64,000 nt of DNA from Flaccisagitta enflata (GCA_965153355.1 OZ231126.1:109616001-109680000); one strand, 5' to 3'. Positions 20,630 to 31,617 are shown, counted from the first letter of the stretch. The notes: generated by a model from the letters alone, not told the origin. Program-made: numbers and translations.

Positions 20630-23171
20630 TCGCCAAAATGAGCACTAAGCAAAACTCAGCCATACTTTGACAGTCTATAAAATCTAGCTGAATTGGAATT
20701 TTGGCTTGATTTTTTGTCTCATGCAAGCTAAAGGGTTGATGAGTGATAAAACATATTCAATTGACTGATGAATATCCCCAAAATGCAAAAAAATTACTGA
20801 AAAAGAGACTATGTATGCGATTTTGATGTAAATTTGGACCACTACCCCCATACAGCAACATAGGGCTATCCTACATATGAGGCAAAACTAATTGCTCCCA
20901 TCATTCTAGTTTTGACCAATTAGATACTAGTAACCATATGACAAGCAATCAAGCAGTTCTCACTAGCCCAAAGTCTGCAATTTTGCCTTGATCGACCTTT
21001 GGCCACTTTATCCATACATTTCTGAGATACTCCTAATAGTTACATTTACCCCTGGTTCCCCTCTTCCACTTGCTCCAACCACTCAAATTTTGGGCTGAAA
21101 TTGCTCTTTTGGTTCTTGAGAAACCAAATGATGAGCTGAGTTGGCTAATAGTCCCGCAATATGGCGAGGCGCTCTAAAAGTTGCCGCGGTTGACCAAATT
21201 GAGACATAAGGCTAAATTTCTGTTGTCTTCAGCTTTATTAGAGGACAAATAAGATATAAAAACTTGAAATCAATCAAAATATGAGGTCTAGAAGGGTCAA
21301 ATGGATGATTTAAGGTAAAATGCCAAAAAATTAGAGTTGATTTAACCATTTTCACTATGTAACAGTCGAATAAAACCCAATTTTTAGCCTCGTTTAGGAG
21401 ACAAAAATCCCCCAAAATCCAAAAAATCCTTTCCACTTTAAAAGCTATTTAGGGACAAACAGCTTACAAAAAAGTCTTGAAAATGTATAAAATCATCTAA
21501 AAAACCATGATTCTACACTTTTGAACCATAAAATCTAGCAAAAATTCATTTTTTGATATCCTAATACTTGGCAGTTTCCTTATAAGGGTGCACTCAATAG
21601 TCGCCAAAATGAGCACTAAGCAAAACTCAGCCATACTTTGACAGTCTATAAAATCTAGCTGAATTGGAATTTTGGCTTGATTTTTTGTCTCATGCAAGCT
21701 AAAGGGTTGATGAGTGATAAAACATATTCAATTGACTGATGAATATCCCCAAAATGCAAAAAAATTACTGAAAAAGAGACTATGTATGCGATTTTGATGT
21801 AAATTTGGACCACTACCCCCATACAGCAACATAGGGCTATCCTACATATGAGGCAAAACTAATTGCTCCCATCATTCTAGTTTTGACCAATTAGATACTA
21901 GTAACCATATGACAAGCAATCAAGCAGTTCTCACTAGCCCAAAGTCTGCAATTTTGCCTTGATCGACCTTTGGCCACTTTATCCATACATTTCTGAGATA
22001 CTCCTAATAGTTACATTTACCCCTGGTTCCCCTCTTCCACTTGCTCCAACCACTCAAATTTTGGGCTGAAATTGCTCTTTTGGTTCTTGAGAAACCAAAT
22101 GATGAGCTGAGTTGGCTAATAGTCCCGCAATATGGCGAGGCGCTCTAAAAGTTGCCGCGGTTGACCAAATTGAGACATAAGGCTAAATTTCTGTTGTCTT
22201 CAGCTTATAAGGAAACTGCCAAGTATTAGGATATCAAAAAATGAATTTTTGCTAGATTTTATGGTTCAAAAGTGTAGAATCATGGTTTTTTTAGATGATT
22301 TTATACATTTTCAAGACTTTTTTGTAAGCTGTTTGTCCCTAAATAGCTTTTAAAGTGGAAAGGATTTTTTGGATTTTGGGGGATTTTTGTCTCCTAAACG
22401 AGGCTAAAAATTGGGTTTTATTCGACTGTTACATAGTGAAAATGGTTAAATCAACTCTAATTTTTTGGCATTTTACCTTAAATCATCCATTTGACCCTTC
22501 TAGACCTCATATTTTGATTGATTTCAAGTTTTTATATCTTATTTGTCCTCTAATAAAGCTGAAGACAACAGAAATTTAGCCTTATGTCTCAATTTGGTCA
22601 ACCGCGGCAACTTTTAGAGCGCCATATTGCGGGACTATTAGCCAACTCAGCTCATCATTTGGTTTCTCAAGAACCAAAAGAGCAATTTCAGCCCAAAATT
22701 TGAGTGGTTGGAGCAAGTGGAAGAGGGGAACCAGGGGTAAATGTAACTATTAGGAGTATCTCAGAAATGTATGGATAAAGTGGCCAAAGGTCGATCAAGG
22801 CAAAATTGCAGACTTTGGGCTAGTGAGAACTGCTTGATTGCTTGTCATATGGTTACTAGTATCTAATTGGTCAAAACTAGAATGATGGGAGCAATTAGTT
22901 TTGCCTCATATGTAGGATAGCCCTATGTTGCTGTATGGGGGTAGTGGTCCAAATTTACATCAAAATCGCATATATAGTCTCTTTTTCAGTAATTTTTTTG
23001 CATTTTGGGGATATTCATCAGTCAATTGAATATGTTTTATCACTCATCAACCCTTTAGCTTGCATGAGACAAAAAATCAAGCCAAAATTCCAATTCAGCT
23101 AGATTTTATAGACTGTCAAAGTATGGCTGAGTTTTGCTTAGTGCTCATTTTGGCGACTATTGAGTGCACCC
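20615..23171. mobile_element. 2.56-kb composite foldback repeat (A-B-A-B'-A')
   Basis: Bounded by GGGTGCACTCAATAGTCG and its inverse. Blocks: A 20615-21235 (621 bp), B 21236-21585 (350 bp), A again in direct orientation 21586-22206 (621 bp), then inverted B 22207-22555 and inverted A 22556-23171 (616 bp, lacking 5 bp near 22620). The copies are almost identical, with one substitution noticed between direct and inverted A, so the element is young. It has no coding capacity of its own. Flanks suggest a 2-bp AA duplication. It resembles a non-autonomous foldback or MITE-type transposon with roughly 970-bp inverted repeats and an extra internal copy of A. Confidence 0.93.
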
Positions 23172-23173
23172 AA

Positions 23174-23260
23174 AACCAACACAGCCATTATGAAATTGAT
23201 GATTCTCTCATAGAGGAAGTTATCTTCATGGGAGTTGAATCTTCTTATTTTTCTCCGTAA
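23174..23260 (+). pseudogene. Detached 3' end of the 20090 gene
   Basis: Immediately right of the foldback repeat an acidic frame (IDDSLIEEVIF) runs to TAA at 23258-23260. Removing the element and one AA places it in phase with the frame ending at 20614, which supports it being the displaced C-terminus. Confidence 0.6.
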
Positions 23261-23728
23261 ATGTTTTTAGCATGAGCATTTTTGCGTTTTGTGTTTTGCT
23301 GCATTAGAAGTTTGTTAGTTATTATTGTTGGACCTAAATGGTTAATCTCTTTATTGGTTAATTATTGACTTCCTTGATTCAAAATGGATATCATTGCTTT
23401 GCTTTCAAATTCCCTCGCAACGTTTATCTGTCACCCTTTGGTCTATCCCATATCATTGTTCTTGGAATGCTATGGCCTTTTTAACAAATGTGCTAGCTCA
23501 TGATTGCATAATCAGAGCAAATTTTGCGTTTCATTTTGTTGAATGGTTAGTTAGTGCTATTTTCTTACATTGCCTTTAGATTATGCTGTTTTACGTATTA
23601 CGTGACTCAACACACTGCTTAGTTGGTCCATCTGTCTGTTGGTCCATTGGTCCATTGGTCGGTTTATCCATCACACTTTGCTTTTTTGAACGATTTTTGA
23701 ATTTATATATTTTCATTCTATTTTTCAG
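23261..23728. repeat. Gene-free gap with dispersed repeat fragment
   Basis: Holds a degraded dispersed repeat at about 23585-23680 (ACGTGACTCAACAC, then GTCCATCTGTCTGTTGGTCC). It ends in TTTTCATTCTATTTTTCAG directly before the next ATG, a splice-acceptor-like sequence. Confidence 0.6.
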
Positions 23729-24256
23729 ATGGATGCATTTTTCATAAGTCTTTGTGAATTACTAATTTGCATAGACTCAATTGAAAAAAGTATCCTTAGC
23801 TTCTCAAAGTACGTCCCTTTCTTCAATCATCGAAATCAACGATTTTTAAAAAGAGCAAATAGAATTAAAAAAATAATCTCCTCTAAGCGCCTAAACAAAT
23901 TCAACAAATTAGCAACGGTTGTTCAAGGGTCTGTCGGCAGACTAGCAGAATTTTTGTCAGTGAAACAAGAAGACATCTACATCAAGAAATACGTCCAAAA
24001 TCAGCAACTATTTTTTGCGCAGACTGCGTACAAAGGCAAGGCACAGTTAAAGTTTTTCAAAAGTGTCATCCCCATTGTAGAATTCCTGCTTCCTCAAGAA
24101 CTATCCAATAGTTTCAAGGATAGTGTGAACATTGCTTTCAAGTCAATTAAATTGACTTTGAAAGAGATTCAAAAAGAAGCGCCAACCTTGGACATCGCTA
24201 TTGGCTTACCAGATGGACAAATCAACGAGTTGCTTTCTGCCCTTCACACAGAATAA
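23729..24256 (+). CDS. Small helical protein of unknown function
   Basis: An intact 175-residue frame, not recognised. The sequence is predicted helical throughout: a hydrophobic N-terminus (FFISLCELLICIDSIEKS), a basic middle (KRANRIKKIISSKRLNK) and an amphipathic C-terminal part ending in a short polar tail. There is no signal peptide or clear membrane segment. The ATG at 23729 sits directly after a TTTTTCAG acceptor-like site, which suggests a spliced or trans-spliced leader. The stop is only 36 bp before the polymerase start, a virus-like spacing on the same strand. Together with the frame at 20090 it forms a pair of about 20-kDa helical proteins upstream of the polymerase. Protein-primed polymerases need a terminal protein, but nothing seen identifies this as one. 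Confidence 0.65.
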   Translation: MDAFFISLCELLICIDSIEKSILSFSKYVPFFNHRNQRFLKRANRIKKIISSKRLNKFNKLATVVQGSVGRLAEFLSVKQEDIYIKKYVQNQQLFFAQTAYKGKAQLKFFKSVIPIVEFLLPQELSNSFKDSVNIAFKSIKLTLKEIQKEAPTLDIAIGLPDGQINELLSALHTE

Positions 24257-24292
24257 AATCCAGTGTCAAAAAAATAATCAACAGTTAACATC

Positions 24293-27200
24293 ATGAAGCA
24301 CGCTACATCATCCTACTCTAGCAATAAAATAAAACTTGTGTGCTACTCTTCTGATTCTTCAGATGAAGAAGGTTTGGATCAACCTTCCATCACTCTCATT
24401 GCTCCTACTTCTATTCAACATTCAAACCTTTGGCGCCCCTGGTTAACTTCTCAAGCTTCAAATAATGTTTCTCCACAGTCCTCTCACGCTTCTCCTTCAT
24501 ATCAAGATGCTTCAACTTCTGCTTTCCCTGATGAACCCCCAGGCATGGTGGACACAGATGAAGGAGAAAGCGATGCAGATGAAGGAGAAAGTGATGATGA
24601 AGACATCCAGTATCCAGAAACTGCTGCATTTACACCTGTCTTTGACTTCACATCTCAAGTGGGCGGCGCAGTTACTACAAGATCTATGGCCTCCTCTACC
24701 CAGCCTGTGATCCCGTCTTCTTCAACTTCTCCACAACCGTCTACTTCTACTCCTCCACAGCCGCCACGGTCATCTACTTCTACCCCTCTGCCGCAGCCAC
24801 CGCAGCTGCAACCCCTGCCGCCCCCACCTCCATCACAGCCTCAACCTTCGACTGTTGATAATGCGTGGATGAATGTACCTCCAGGACCTTCGCATTGGGT
24901 TCCCCCCTCAAGTCATGATGCCACTAGACATGCGGAGCAAGATGTCATTCCAGGACCGACTAACCCTTCCGACAGACTGCCAAAACTGGTGGATTCAGAC
25001 GACGAAGAAGAGAGTGATGAGGAAGATGGCGGAGTTCAACGCAGCGATTCGCAAGATGAAGGGCGATCAAGACGTCAATTGGACACTTACTTGTTTGAAT
25101 ATGACAGCTCTCCCCCAAAGATTTTCAAGAAGCAGTCTGCCAAAAGCTTCAAGGCTAAACCAATCAATGGTACGTCAGATTATGAAAGGGAAGTGGGAAA
25201 TTTTCATACGCAGCTGACACCATTTTTGGAGCGAGAAAGACGAGCTCATTATCCACGGGGTATGAAGGTCCATATTGGCGCCAAGGTCACGTTTTTAGTC
25301 ATCAAAAATGGCGTCGTCGTCGATACTCCAAGCTTTCTCTACACTACCAAATCACGCACTGTTTTACGGGATGAAGACATGCATGAAGTCATGGGTCCGA
25401 CCATGTCGCGCCTTGTTGAACAAAACGCGGATCAACAAGAGCGCGGCTCAGGTTTTGTTTTCCAGCAAGTGGATTATTTCCATGTCACTTTGGCCCGCTA
25501 TACTCCAATCGAGGGCGGCCGTTGGATTCCCTCTCCGCCATGGCTTAGAGCCAAAAATGCAACAATCAACGTCCAAACAATGGACGATTGTTGCATTTTG
25601 GATTGCATCAATGCGCAGTTGCATCCTATTGATCGTCATTTGTACCGGCCAAGTCACTACAAAGAATTCCGCAAAGATATCCATGTGGATGGGGTCAACT
25701 TCCCAGCTGGGAAGCGCGACATTGACAGGATTGAAAAATTGAATCCGCAGTTTTTGATCAATGTCTACGCTTATGAGTTGATTGGTGAAAAGGGCAAATG
25801 TCAAAGAGTCCTTTTCTACCCTTATCGCATCAGCACGAATAGCGGTCCGGATACAACTATCGTCAACTTGCTCTTGATGGAAGAAGGGGATGCGCGTCAT
25901 TTCGCACTGATTCGCGATTTGGCAAAGTTGACGCGCTCAGCCAATTCTAAAGCACATTGCAAGACCTACTGCTGTCCTTATTGTCTCCAGCACTTTACTG
26001 ATCAAAAATTGCTGGATGAGCATAATCCCTTGTGTGAGCAGTTCAAGCCCATGACATCGCGTTTTCCGACCAAGGGGAAAGACGACATCATGAAGTTCAA
26101 GTCTTATGCGAAGCAGTTCCCTGCCGATTACTGGCTGGTCTTCGATTTTGAGACAAAGGAAGTGTTACGGGAAGGAGTAGATCAACCGCCGGAGTGTCCG
26201 CTGTTGCCTGAAGAGCCCAAGAAGTATCCGTGGATCATCTATCCTAGCCAAGCCCAACATGCTTGGAATTGTCGGATTTGTACAACTATGAAGCCATGCC
26301 CGAAGATTTCGCAGTCAACACTTAATCATGCTCGTTTGGAACCTTTCTCCTTTGGCTTCAAATTAGTGAGCAGTAAAGGTCCCGAGCACGATTTCCCATT
26401 GCGAACATATCAAGGACCTGATGCGTCAAAGGTCTTTTTAAAAATGTTGAAAGAGGACATGAAGGCAGTTAACAAAATTCTGAACCGCAACATACCTCTG
26501 CAGATGACGGCGGAGGATTGGCGTCGACACAATCGGAGTACTCATTGTTCGATTTGCCGCCAGAAGTACACGAAGGAGAACTACAAAGTCAAGGACCATG
26601 ACCACAGGGATGGTCGTTACAGGTAATTTTTGTGATGATATCTGAGTGGTATGGGTCCTGCTATTCTTGCCGCTCATCAACTTTTCCATTTTTGTAGGCA
26701 ACCGGCTTGCAATCGATGCAATTTGGCTTGGCAGTCAACCTCGATCAACGCATTTGCGCACAATATGAGTGGGTATGTCTCAGTTTTATATGTTGTATTT
26801 CCATGCAGTGAATCAATGGATATGCTGATGCATCTTGGAAACAGCACTTTCTCTTCAACAGGTTTGACGGACATCTTGTCCTTTTGGGAGTCGCATCGGA
26901 CAAAGTCGAAATCAAACGAATCGAGAACGTGATTGCCAAAAATTCCGAAGAATTTGTCTTGTTTGACCTCGTCTTTAGGTAGCTGTGCGGAAGCTATTGA
27001 TTATCATGTCGCTTCCAATGTTTCTGCTTCCATTTTGCAGTTCAAATAACAATAGCTATCCCATCCTACTGTTAATCACTTCCATATTCCTATTTTTAGG
27101 TGTGACCCTTGTATCGCCAAGGGGCGGTCGGCACGCAACGACGATGGCGAGGAAGATGAGCTGGACGCGGTTCACAACAACGGCGACGCGGGCCACGACG

Positions 27201-30181
27201 GTGGCGACTCGGGTTGCAACGGCGGCGACGACGTCCACGATGACTGCGAGTGTGCCAAGAATCAAAAAGTCACATTCAAGGTAAATTGCTGTTGTTTGGA
27301 CTGATTGCCCTGCTCTTCATATTCTTTTTCAACATTCTTTCATCTTTTTTGAAATAGGATTCTCAGCGTTTTCTCAGCGCATCGTTGGAGAAGTTGACAA
27401 CAAATCTCAAAAGTCGCGGACGTCCTGCCGATTGCGCAGACTGTCAAGGGCAACAGTGCTTCTGCCCGTCTTGCGCTAATAAGGATGACATGAAGGACGT
27501 GTTTAAACGTACGCATCAGTACGTCAAGTGAAAGTTTGGAGAAAAACACTTTGATATGCTTACATCGAAGCAAATATACCCTTACAGGTAAAAAGTGATT
27601 TCCAAAGTGCTGGTAAGTGACTTTAAAGAGCAAGATAATGATTTATGACTTTCTTTTTACAGCTACATGAACGACTGGAGCAAATTGGAGGAGACGCAGC
27701 TGCCACCGAAGGAGGCCTTCTTCAATTTTCTCCGCAAGGAAGCAATAGGGGAGGATTCCTATGCGCATGGGGAGCGTGTTTGGAGAGAACTCGGCTTCAC
27801 GAAAATGGAAGAATTCTGCGAGATGTAACTCAGTCTCGACATTCTTTTGTTGAGTAAGTTTGTTGGGTATGTTCAGCAGTCTGACTTGATAATGGTCATT
27901 TTCCTGTTTTTCTCTTCCAGTCGACATCTTTCAGGATTTCTGCGAATTATCGTTGCGGGAGTACGAACTGGCTCCGGAGAATTTCTACAGTTTGCCTGGC
28001 CTATCTCTAGCTGCCGCACTCAAACTCACAAATATAGAGTTGGAATTGATCTCAGATTCCAATCTCTATCTTTGGTGGGAGTCCATGATTCGTGGTAATT
28101 GATTATGCAGCAGTTGCGCAATAATTGTCGAAAATTGCCTGCGAGCGGGCCGACCCTAGGGTCCCCATCCCAGGGGTCCCCCCCACCCCAGGGGTCCCCC
28201 CACCCCAGGGGTCCCCCCCCACCCCAGGGGCCCCCCCACCCCAGGGGTCCCAACCCCCAGGGTCCCACCCCATGGGTCCCACCCCAGGGTGCGCGGTGTC
28301 AAAATTATCGTTGATTTTCATTTTTTCAGGTGGGATATGCTTTGTTGGAAATTGCGAGGCCGTGAGCAACATGCTCGAGGACGCCAACTACGATCCATCG
28401 CGGAATCGACGGAAAAATTATTACAAAGACGCAAACAACCTTTGTAAGTATAGTTGCTACTGTTGTTGTCGTCATGACTTAATACTTTTTATCCTGGACT
28501 AACACTTTTCTACTTCAGATGGTTGGGCCATGTCTCGCTACCTGCCTTATCGCGATATCGCCTTCTGCTCTAAAGAAGAGCTTCAATCGCTCTGGACAGA
28601 GTTCTCCGAAAACAAAAGATGCCATATCGCTGAGGATGCAGATGTTGGATATGCTTTGGAAGTAACACTACGTTTTCCAGAGGACAAAATGGATTACTTC
28701 TGCGAATATCCACCCTTGAGGTAATTCAGTATTGAGGGTTTGACAGTGTTAAATGTCAAAGTCAAGACTTGCAAAGCCCCCTTCTTTTTTTTTTTCTCTT
28801 TTTTCACAGTGAAAGGCGAGTTGTCCAGCCAGAAGAGTACAGCGCGAAAACTGCGGATCTCAGAAACCTGTACGGCTACAAAACGCCACCAACATCAAAG
28901 CTTATCACAGACCTCAACATCAAAAAGAAGTATAAAATTCACTATGAAAACCTCAAAGAGGTTCTCGCTCTTGGCGTAGAACTTGTCAAAATCCACTCTG
29001 CTGTCAAATTTCGTCAGAAACCTTGGCTGGGGGAATACATCAAGCACAACAACGATCGACGCAAGTTGCCGACGAGCAGTTCCGAAAAAGACTTCTGGAA
29101 ATTGCTGAATAATTTGTAAGTATATTTAGTGATGACTCAACTCTGGCTTATATGCAAATCAATTGATATTTCCTTTCTCTCCTACAGGTGCTGTGGAAAA
29201 TTATCTGAAGACGTGCGAAAATGCAAGGACATCCACGTGGTCCGCAGTGCACGTCTTTTTGAGCAAAGAGTTAGCCGCATCAACTACGTATCTTCGACCA
29301 TCCTCTCGCCCAACACGGCGCTTGTTTGCTGTCACAAAAAGATAGCAGTTCTCAACAAGTCGATCTTCCTCCGGGCCTGTGTACTTGATCTAAGCAAGCT
29401 ACTCGTGATGAGACATTTTTACAGGCACATAAAGCCTCAATTTGATCGGGAGGGCTCCAACCTCACGCTCCAGATGACCGACACAGGTGCCGTGATACTT
29501 GAGACACTCATTTATCATATACCATATTTTGCTAAGGTAGAAAAGTCTACACACTAATTCTATTCGCTTTTCTCCTACAGACAGCTTCATCTTCTCCGTG
29601 GAGTACACGGACGATAGCCGCGATCCCTACCGGGACTTGGCGGACTTGGCGCCCATCCTGGACTTTTCGGCGTACACCGTTGACCATCCCATCTTCACGC
29701 ACAACCGCGACCGTGAAGAAGAACTGCGTCAAATGCAGAAGAAAAACACCGGTGTTCTTGGCCTTCTCAAGGTGGGACTTCCTTTGATTGCAAAGTGAGA
29801 TGGGAAGCATATCGGCAAAGATTTAATCATTCCTCTTTTCTCACTCAGGATGAATGCGGAAATGACAACCTGGAACACGTCATCTGTTTGAAGCCCAAAT
29901 CTTATGCCTACCGTCTCAACAATGGTGAAAGCAAACGGGCTCTCAAAGGAATCGGCAAATCCGTGACAAAGAACGAAATCTCCTTCGAAGACTACGAACA
30001 GACGCTGCACACGACTCTGCCTCAACGACATTCTATGAACGTTCTTCGCGGCAAGGATCATCATATTTACATACAGTGCATCACAAAAACCTTGCTTAGT
30101 CTTTTTGAAGACAAGTGTTTCTGGATTTCACATCAAAAATCGGTGCCGTATGGGCACCCTCTCGCTCATAAAACTTCTTAA
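24293..30181 (+). pseudogene. polB: Protein-primed family B DNA polymerase, 13 exons, two in-frame stops
   Basis: Replicative polymerase of Polinton/adintovirus type. Exons: 24293-26622, 26698-26772, 26862-26978, 27100-27280, 27358-27587, 27663-27853, 27921-28094, 28330-28443, 28519-28720, 28810-29115, 29188-29486, 29581-29771, 29849-30181. All 12 introns are GT-AG (67-235 bp) and phases close over 1581 codons. The N-terminal 240 residues are acidic, Ser- and Pro-rich. Then come a zinc-binding CxxC...H...C segment near 558, exonuclease motif VFDFE near 614, and an endonuclease VII-like CxxC...DHDH segment near 752-790 that crosses intron 1. Polymerase motif A (DANNLYG) crosses intron 8, the KxxxN-type motif is near 1300 and TDTDS crosses intron 11. 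Breaks: TGA 27529-27531 and TAA 27826-27828. Exon 4 carries an unusual Asp/Gly/His/Cys-rich insert. The splice sites look intact, so the lesions appear recent. Confidence 0.92.
28142..28290. repeat. GC-rich minisatellite inside polymerase intron 7
   Basis: About ten units of CCCCAGGGGTCC-type sequence make this the longest intron (235 bp; the others are 67-121 bp). Many CCCC...GGGG pairings could fold. Confidence 0.93.
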
Positions 30182-30343
30182 ATCATTTCTTTCGCTCTTG
30201 TCATAAAATTGTGTTTACTTGTCTTCCGTACGTTCTTAGTTATTTTGTTTATCGCCAATGTGCCTTTGTTCCAAGATTCATTGTTTTGATGTGAAACTAG
30301 CTATTGTTCTTTTGATCGCTAACTCCACTTTGATTGTATTTGC

Positions 30344-30349
30344 AATAAA
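30344..30349 (+). terminator. Poly(A) signal AATAAA for the plus-strand genes
   Basis: AATAAA lies 163 bp beyond the polymerase stop codon, in AT-rich sequence. Confidence 0.65.
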
Positions 30350-30381
30350 TAGTCGTAAAGTTATTTGTGACTCTTACTTGT

Positions 30382-30387
30382 TTTATT
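30382..30387 (-). terminator. Poly(A) signal AATAAA for the minus-strand late block
   Basis: TTTATT on the plus strand (AATAAA on the minus strand) lies 140 bp past the last late gene. The two convergent transcription units would overlap by a few tens of bases here. Confidence 0.55.
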
Positions 30388-30417
30388 AAAAATGAAAAAA
30401 AGGACAGTTGTGAAGGG

Positions 30418-30465
30418 TCCGGATCTTATCCGGATTAAACACCAGTAAGAGCTCCTAAGGCTCTT
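30418..30465. other. Two adjacent hairpins between convergent units
   Basis: Hairpin 1 at 30418-30434: TCCGGAT, loop CTT, ATCCGGA (7 bp, perfect). Hairpin 2 at 30447-30465: AAGAGC, 7-nt loop, GCTCTT. Both sit between the facing poly(A) signals and the late-gene stop. Confidence 0.75.
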
Positions 30466-30526
30466 GTCCTTACTCTAGGTTTAGCAATAATGAAAAAAGG
30501 CAGTTACACAAAAACACAGCAAATCT

Positions 30527-31117
30527 CTACTCTGATTGCACATATGGCTTCTCCAGAATAATTCGACATTTTCCATGTCCCATGCTGTAGAAGTCTTCAA
30601 CAATTTTGTTGACTGCAATGACATCTTGAATGCTGAACAGCGGCACAATCTTCAAATTGGACAGAGCCATTGCGATGGTGTTGTTGATGCCGTCCATGCA
30701 AAGATGAAGGGCGGTGAGCTCTTCATAGGAAAGGTTGACACCTCCCTCCTTTTTGGGGCGCATTTCTCCAGTTGGATTCAGATAGAATTGACGAATGCCC
30801 ATCGTGATGTAGGTGCTGTTGTTTGGAGCTGTGTAGGCGTTAAGGGTGACCATGAATCGATCAGACAAAGTTTTTTGATTTTGACGGAAGGTGATTGGTG
30901 CTCCAGCTTGAATCTCGTCCCAGATCATTTTCCCAGTGGCTTGTAAACTTGGAAGATTACTGGCCAAACTTTTCCACTCTTCGACCGTAAGGGTGACGAC
31001 GATGGGATCCCGATCAAAGACTTTTTTGTTGATTTTGACCGAGCATTGTGATGAATCTATACAAGCCGCCACTTCCAAAGTGGTATAGGCAGAGAGAGTA
31101 ACGGTCTTGGTTGCCAT
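30527..31117 (-). CDS. PC4-like ssDNA-binding protein
   Basis: A 196-residue intact protein. Its second half matches the core of the transcriptional coactivator PC4/p15: a strand, then GIRQFYLNPTGEMRPKKEGG, then NLSYEELTALH, the same order as the basic strand-turn-helix core of PC4. The first half (VTLTVEEWKSLASNLPSL) looks like a second, diverged copy, which would give an internal pseudo-dimer. PC4 family proteins bind single-stranded or melted DNA; a job in viral replication or late transcription is inferred. I chose the ATG at 31117 because the fold begins there and it clears the preceding gene. An in-frame ATG at 31225 would add 36 basic residues and overlap the neighbour by 28 bp. It is the last gene of the minus-strand late block. 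Confidence 0.72.
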   Translation of the reverse strand: MATKTVTLSAYTTLEVAACIDSSQCSVKINKKVFDRDPIVVTLTVEEWKSLASNLPSLQATGKMIWDEIQAGAPITFRQNQKTLSDRFMVTLNAYTAPNNSTYITMGIRQFYLNPTGEMRPKKEGGVNLSYEELTALHLCMDGINNTIAMALSNLKIVPLFSIQDVIAVNKIVEDFYSMGHGKCRIILEKPYVQSE

Positions 31118-31197
31118 TTTTCTGCAGAGTTTCTTCCCAAGATGTTTCTTGAACAATGTCAGATGGATGAGTGATTTTCTAAAGATGATTCTTCGTT

Positions 31198-31617
31198 TTA
31201 TAAGCGAGCAAGAATGAAGAACCATTCTTCTTCCTTCTTTTCCTCATATTCTTCCTTCTCCTGCTCTTCCTTCTCCTGTTGGAGTTTACGTTTTTTCCCT
31301 CTTGCACATTGACGTGCAAGAAAGTATTTTTTCTTGAGGATGTCGTAATTTCGGCGAAGTATTTCGTAATCATGGAGTAACAGATCTACCCCAGTCGTGA
31401 TTGGTACAGCTCCAACTCTGTCATTGGTTGAAGCACTTTTTGAACATGATACGGCGTTTGAGCACGACGTGTTCTCTTCTTCTTCCGACGATTGGTAGAT
31501 CCGCTTCCCTTCTGCCTTTTTACTCGCGTCCTCTTTTTGCTTCCTTTTCCTTTTAACTTGCTTTTCTTCCTTGAGGGCATTTTGCATTTCTTGTTGAATC
31601 AGTTGTTCTGATATCAT
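31198..31617 (-). CDS. Lys/Glu-rich coiled-coil-like protein
   Basis: An intact frame of 139 residues from the ATG at 31617; an upstream in-frame TTG at 31626 is less likely to be used in a eukaryote. Basic Lys-rich N-terminal segment, Ser/acidic middle (SSEEEENTS), then a long charged helical region (KKRKLQQEKEEQEKEEYEEKKEEE). No family recognised. It begins just past the protease stop, in the compact late block, so a minor virion or scaffold-type protein is possible but unproven. Confidence 0.6.
   Translation of the reverse strand: MISEQLIQQEMQNALKEEKQVKRKRKQKEDASKKAEGKRIYQSSEEEENTSCSNAVSCSKSASTNDRVGAVPITTGVDLLLHDYEILRRNYDILKKKYFLARQCARGKKRKLQQEKEEQEKEEYEEKKEEEWFFILARL

Noticed and set aside
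21212-23260. Mirror-image frames of 66-74 codons in the 20.6-23.2-kb region
   Set aside because: They are the same repeat read in opposite orientations and lack any domain; only the tail after 23174 is attributed to a gene.
27529-27828. The two polymerase stops as signs of a recoded genetic code
   Set aside because: Both TGA and TAA occur in frame, while intact neighbouring genes end in the same codons; mutation is simpler.
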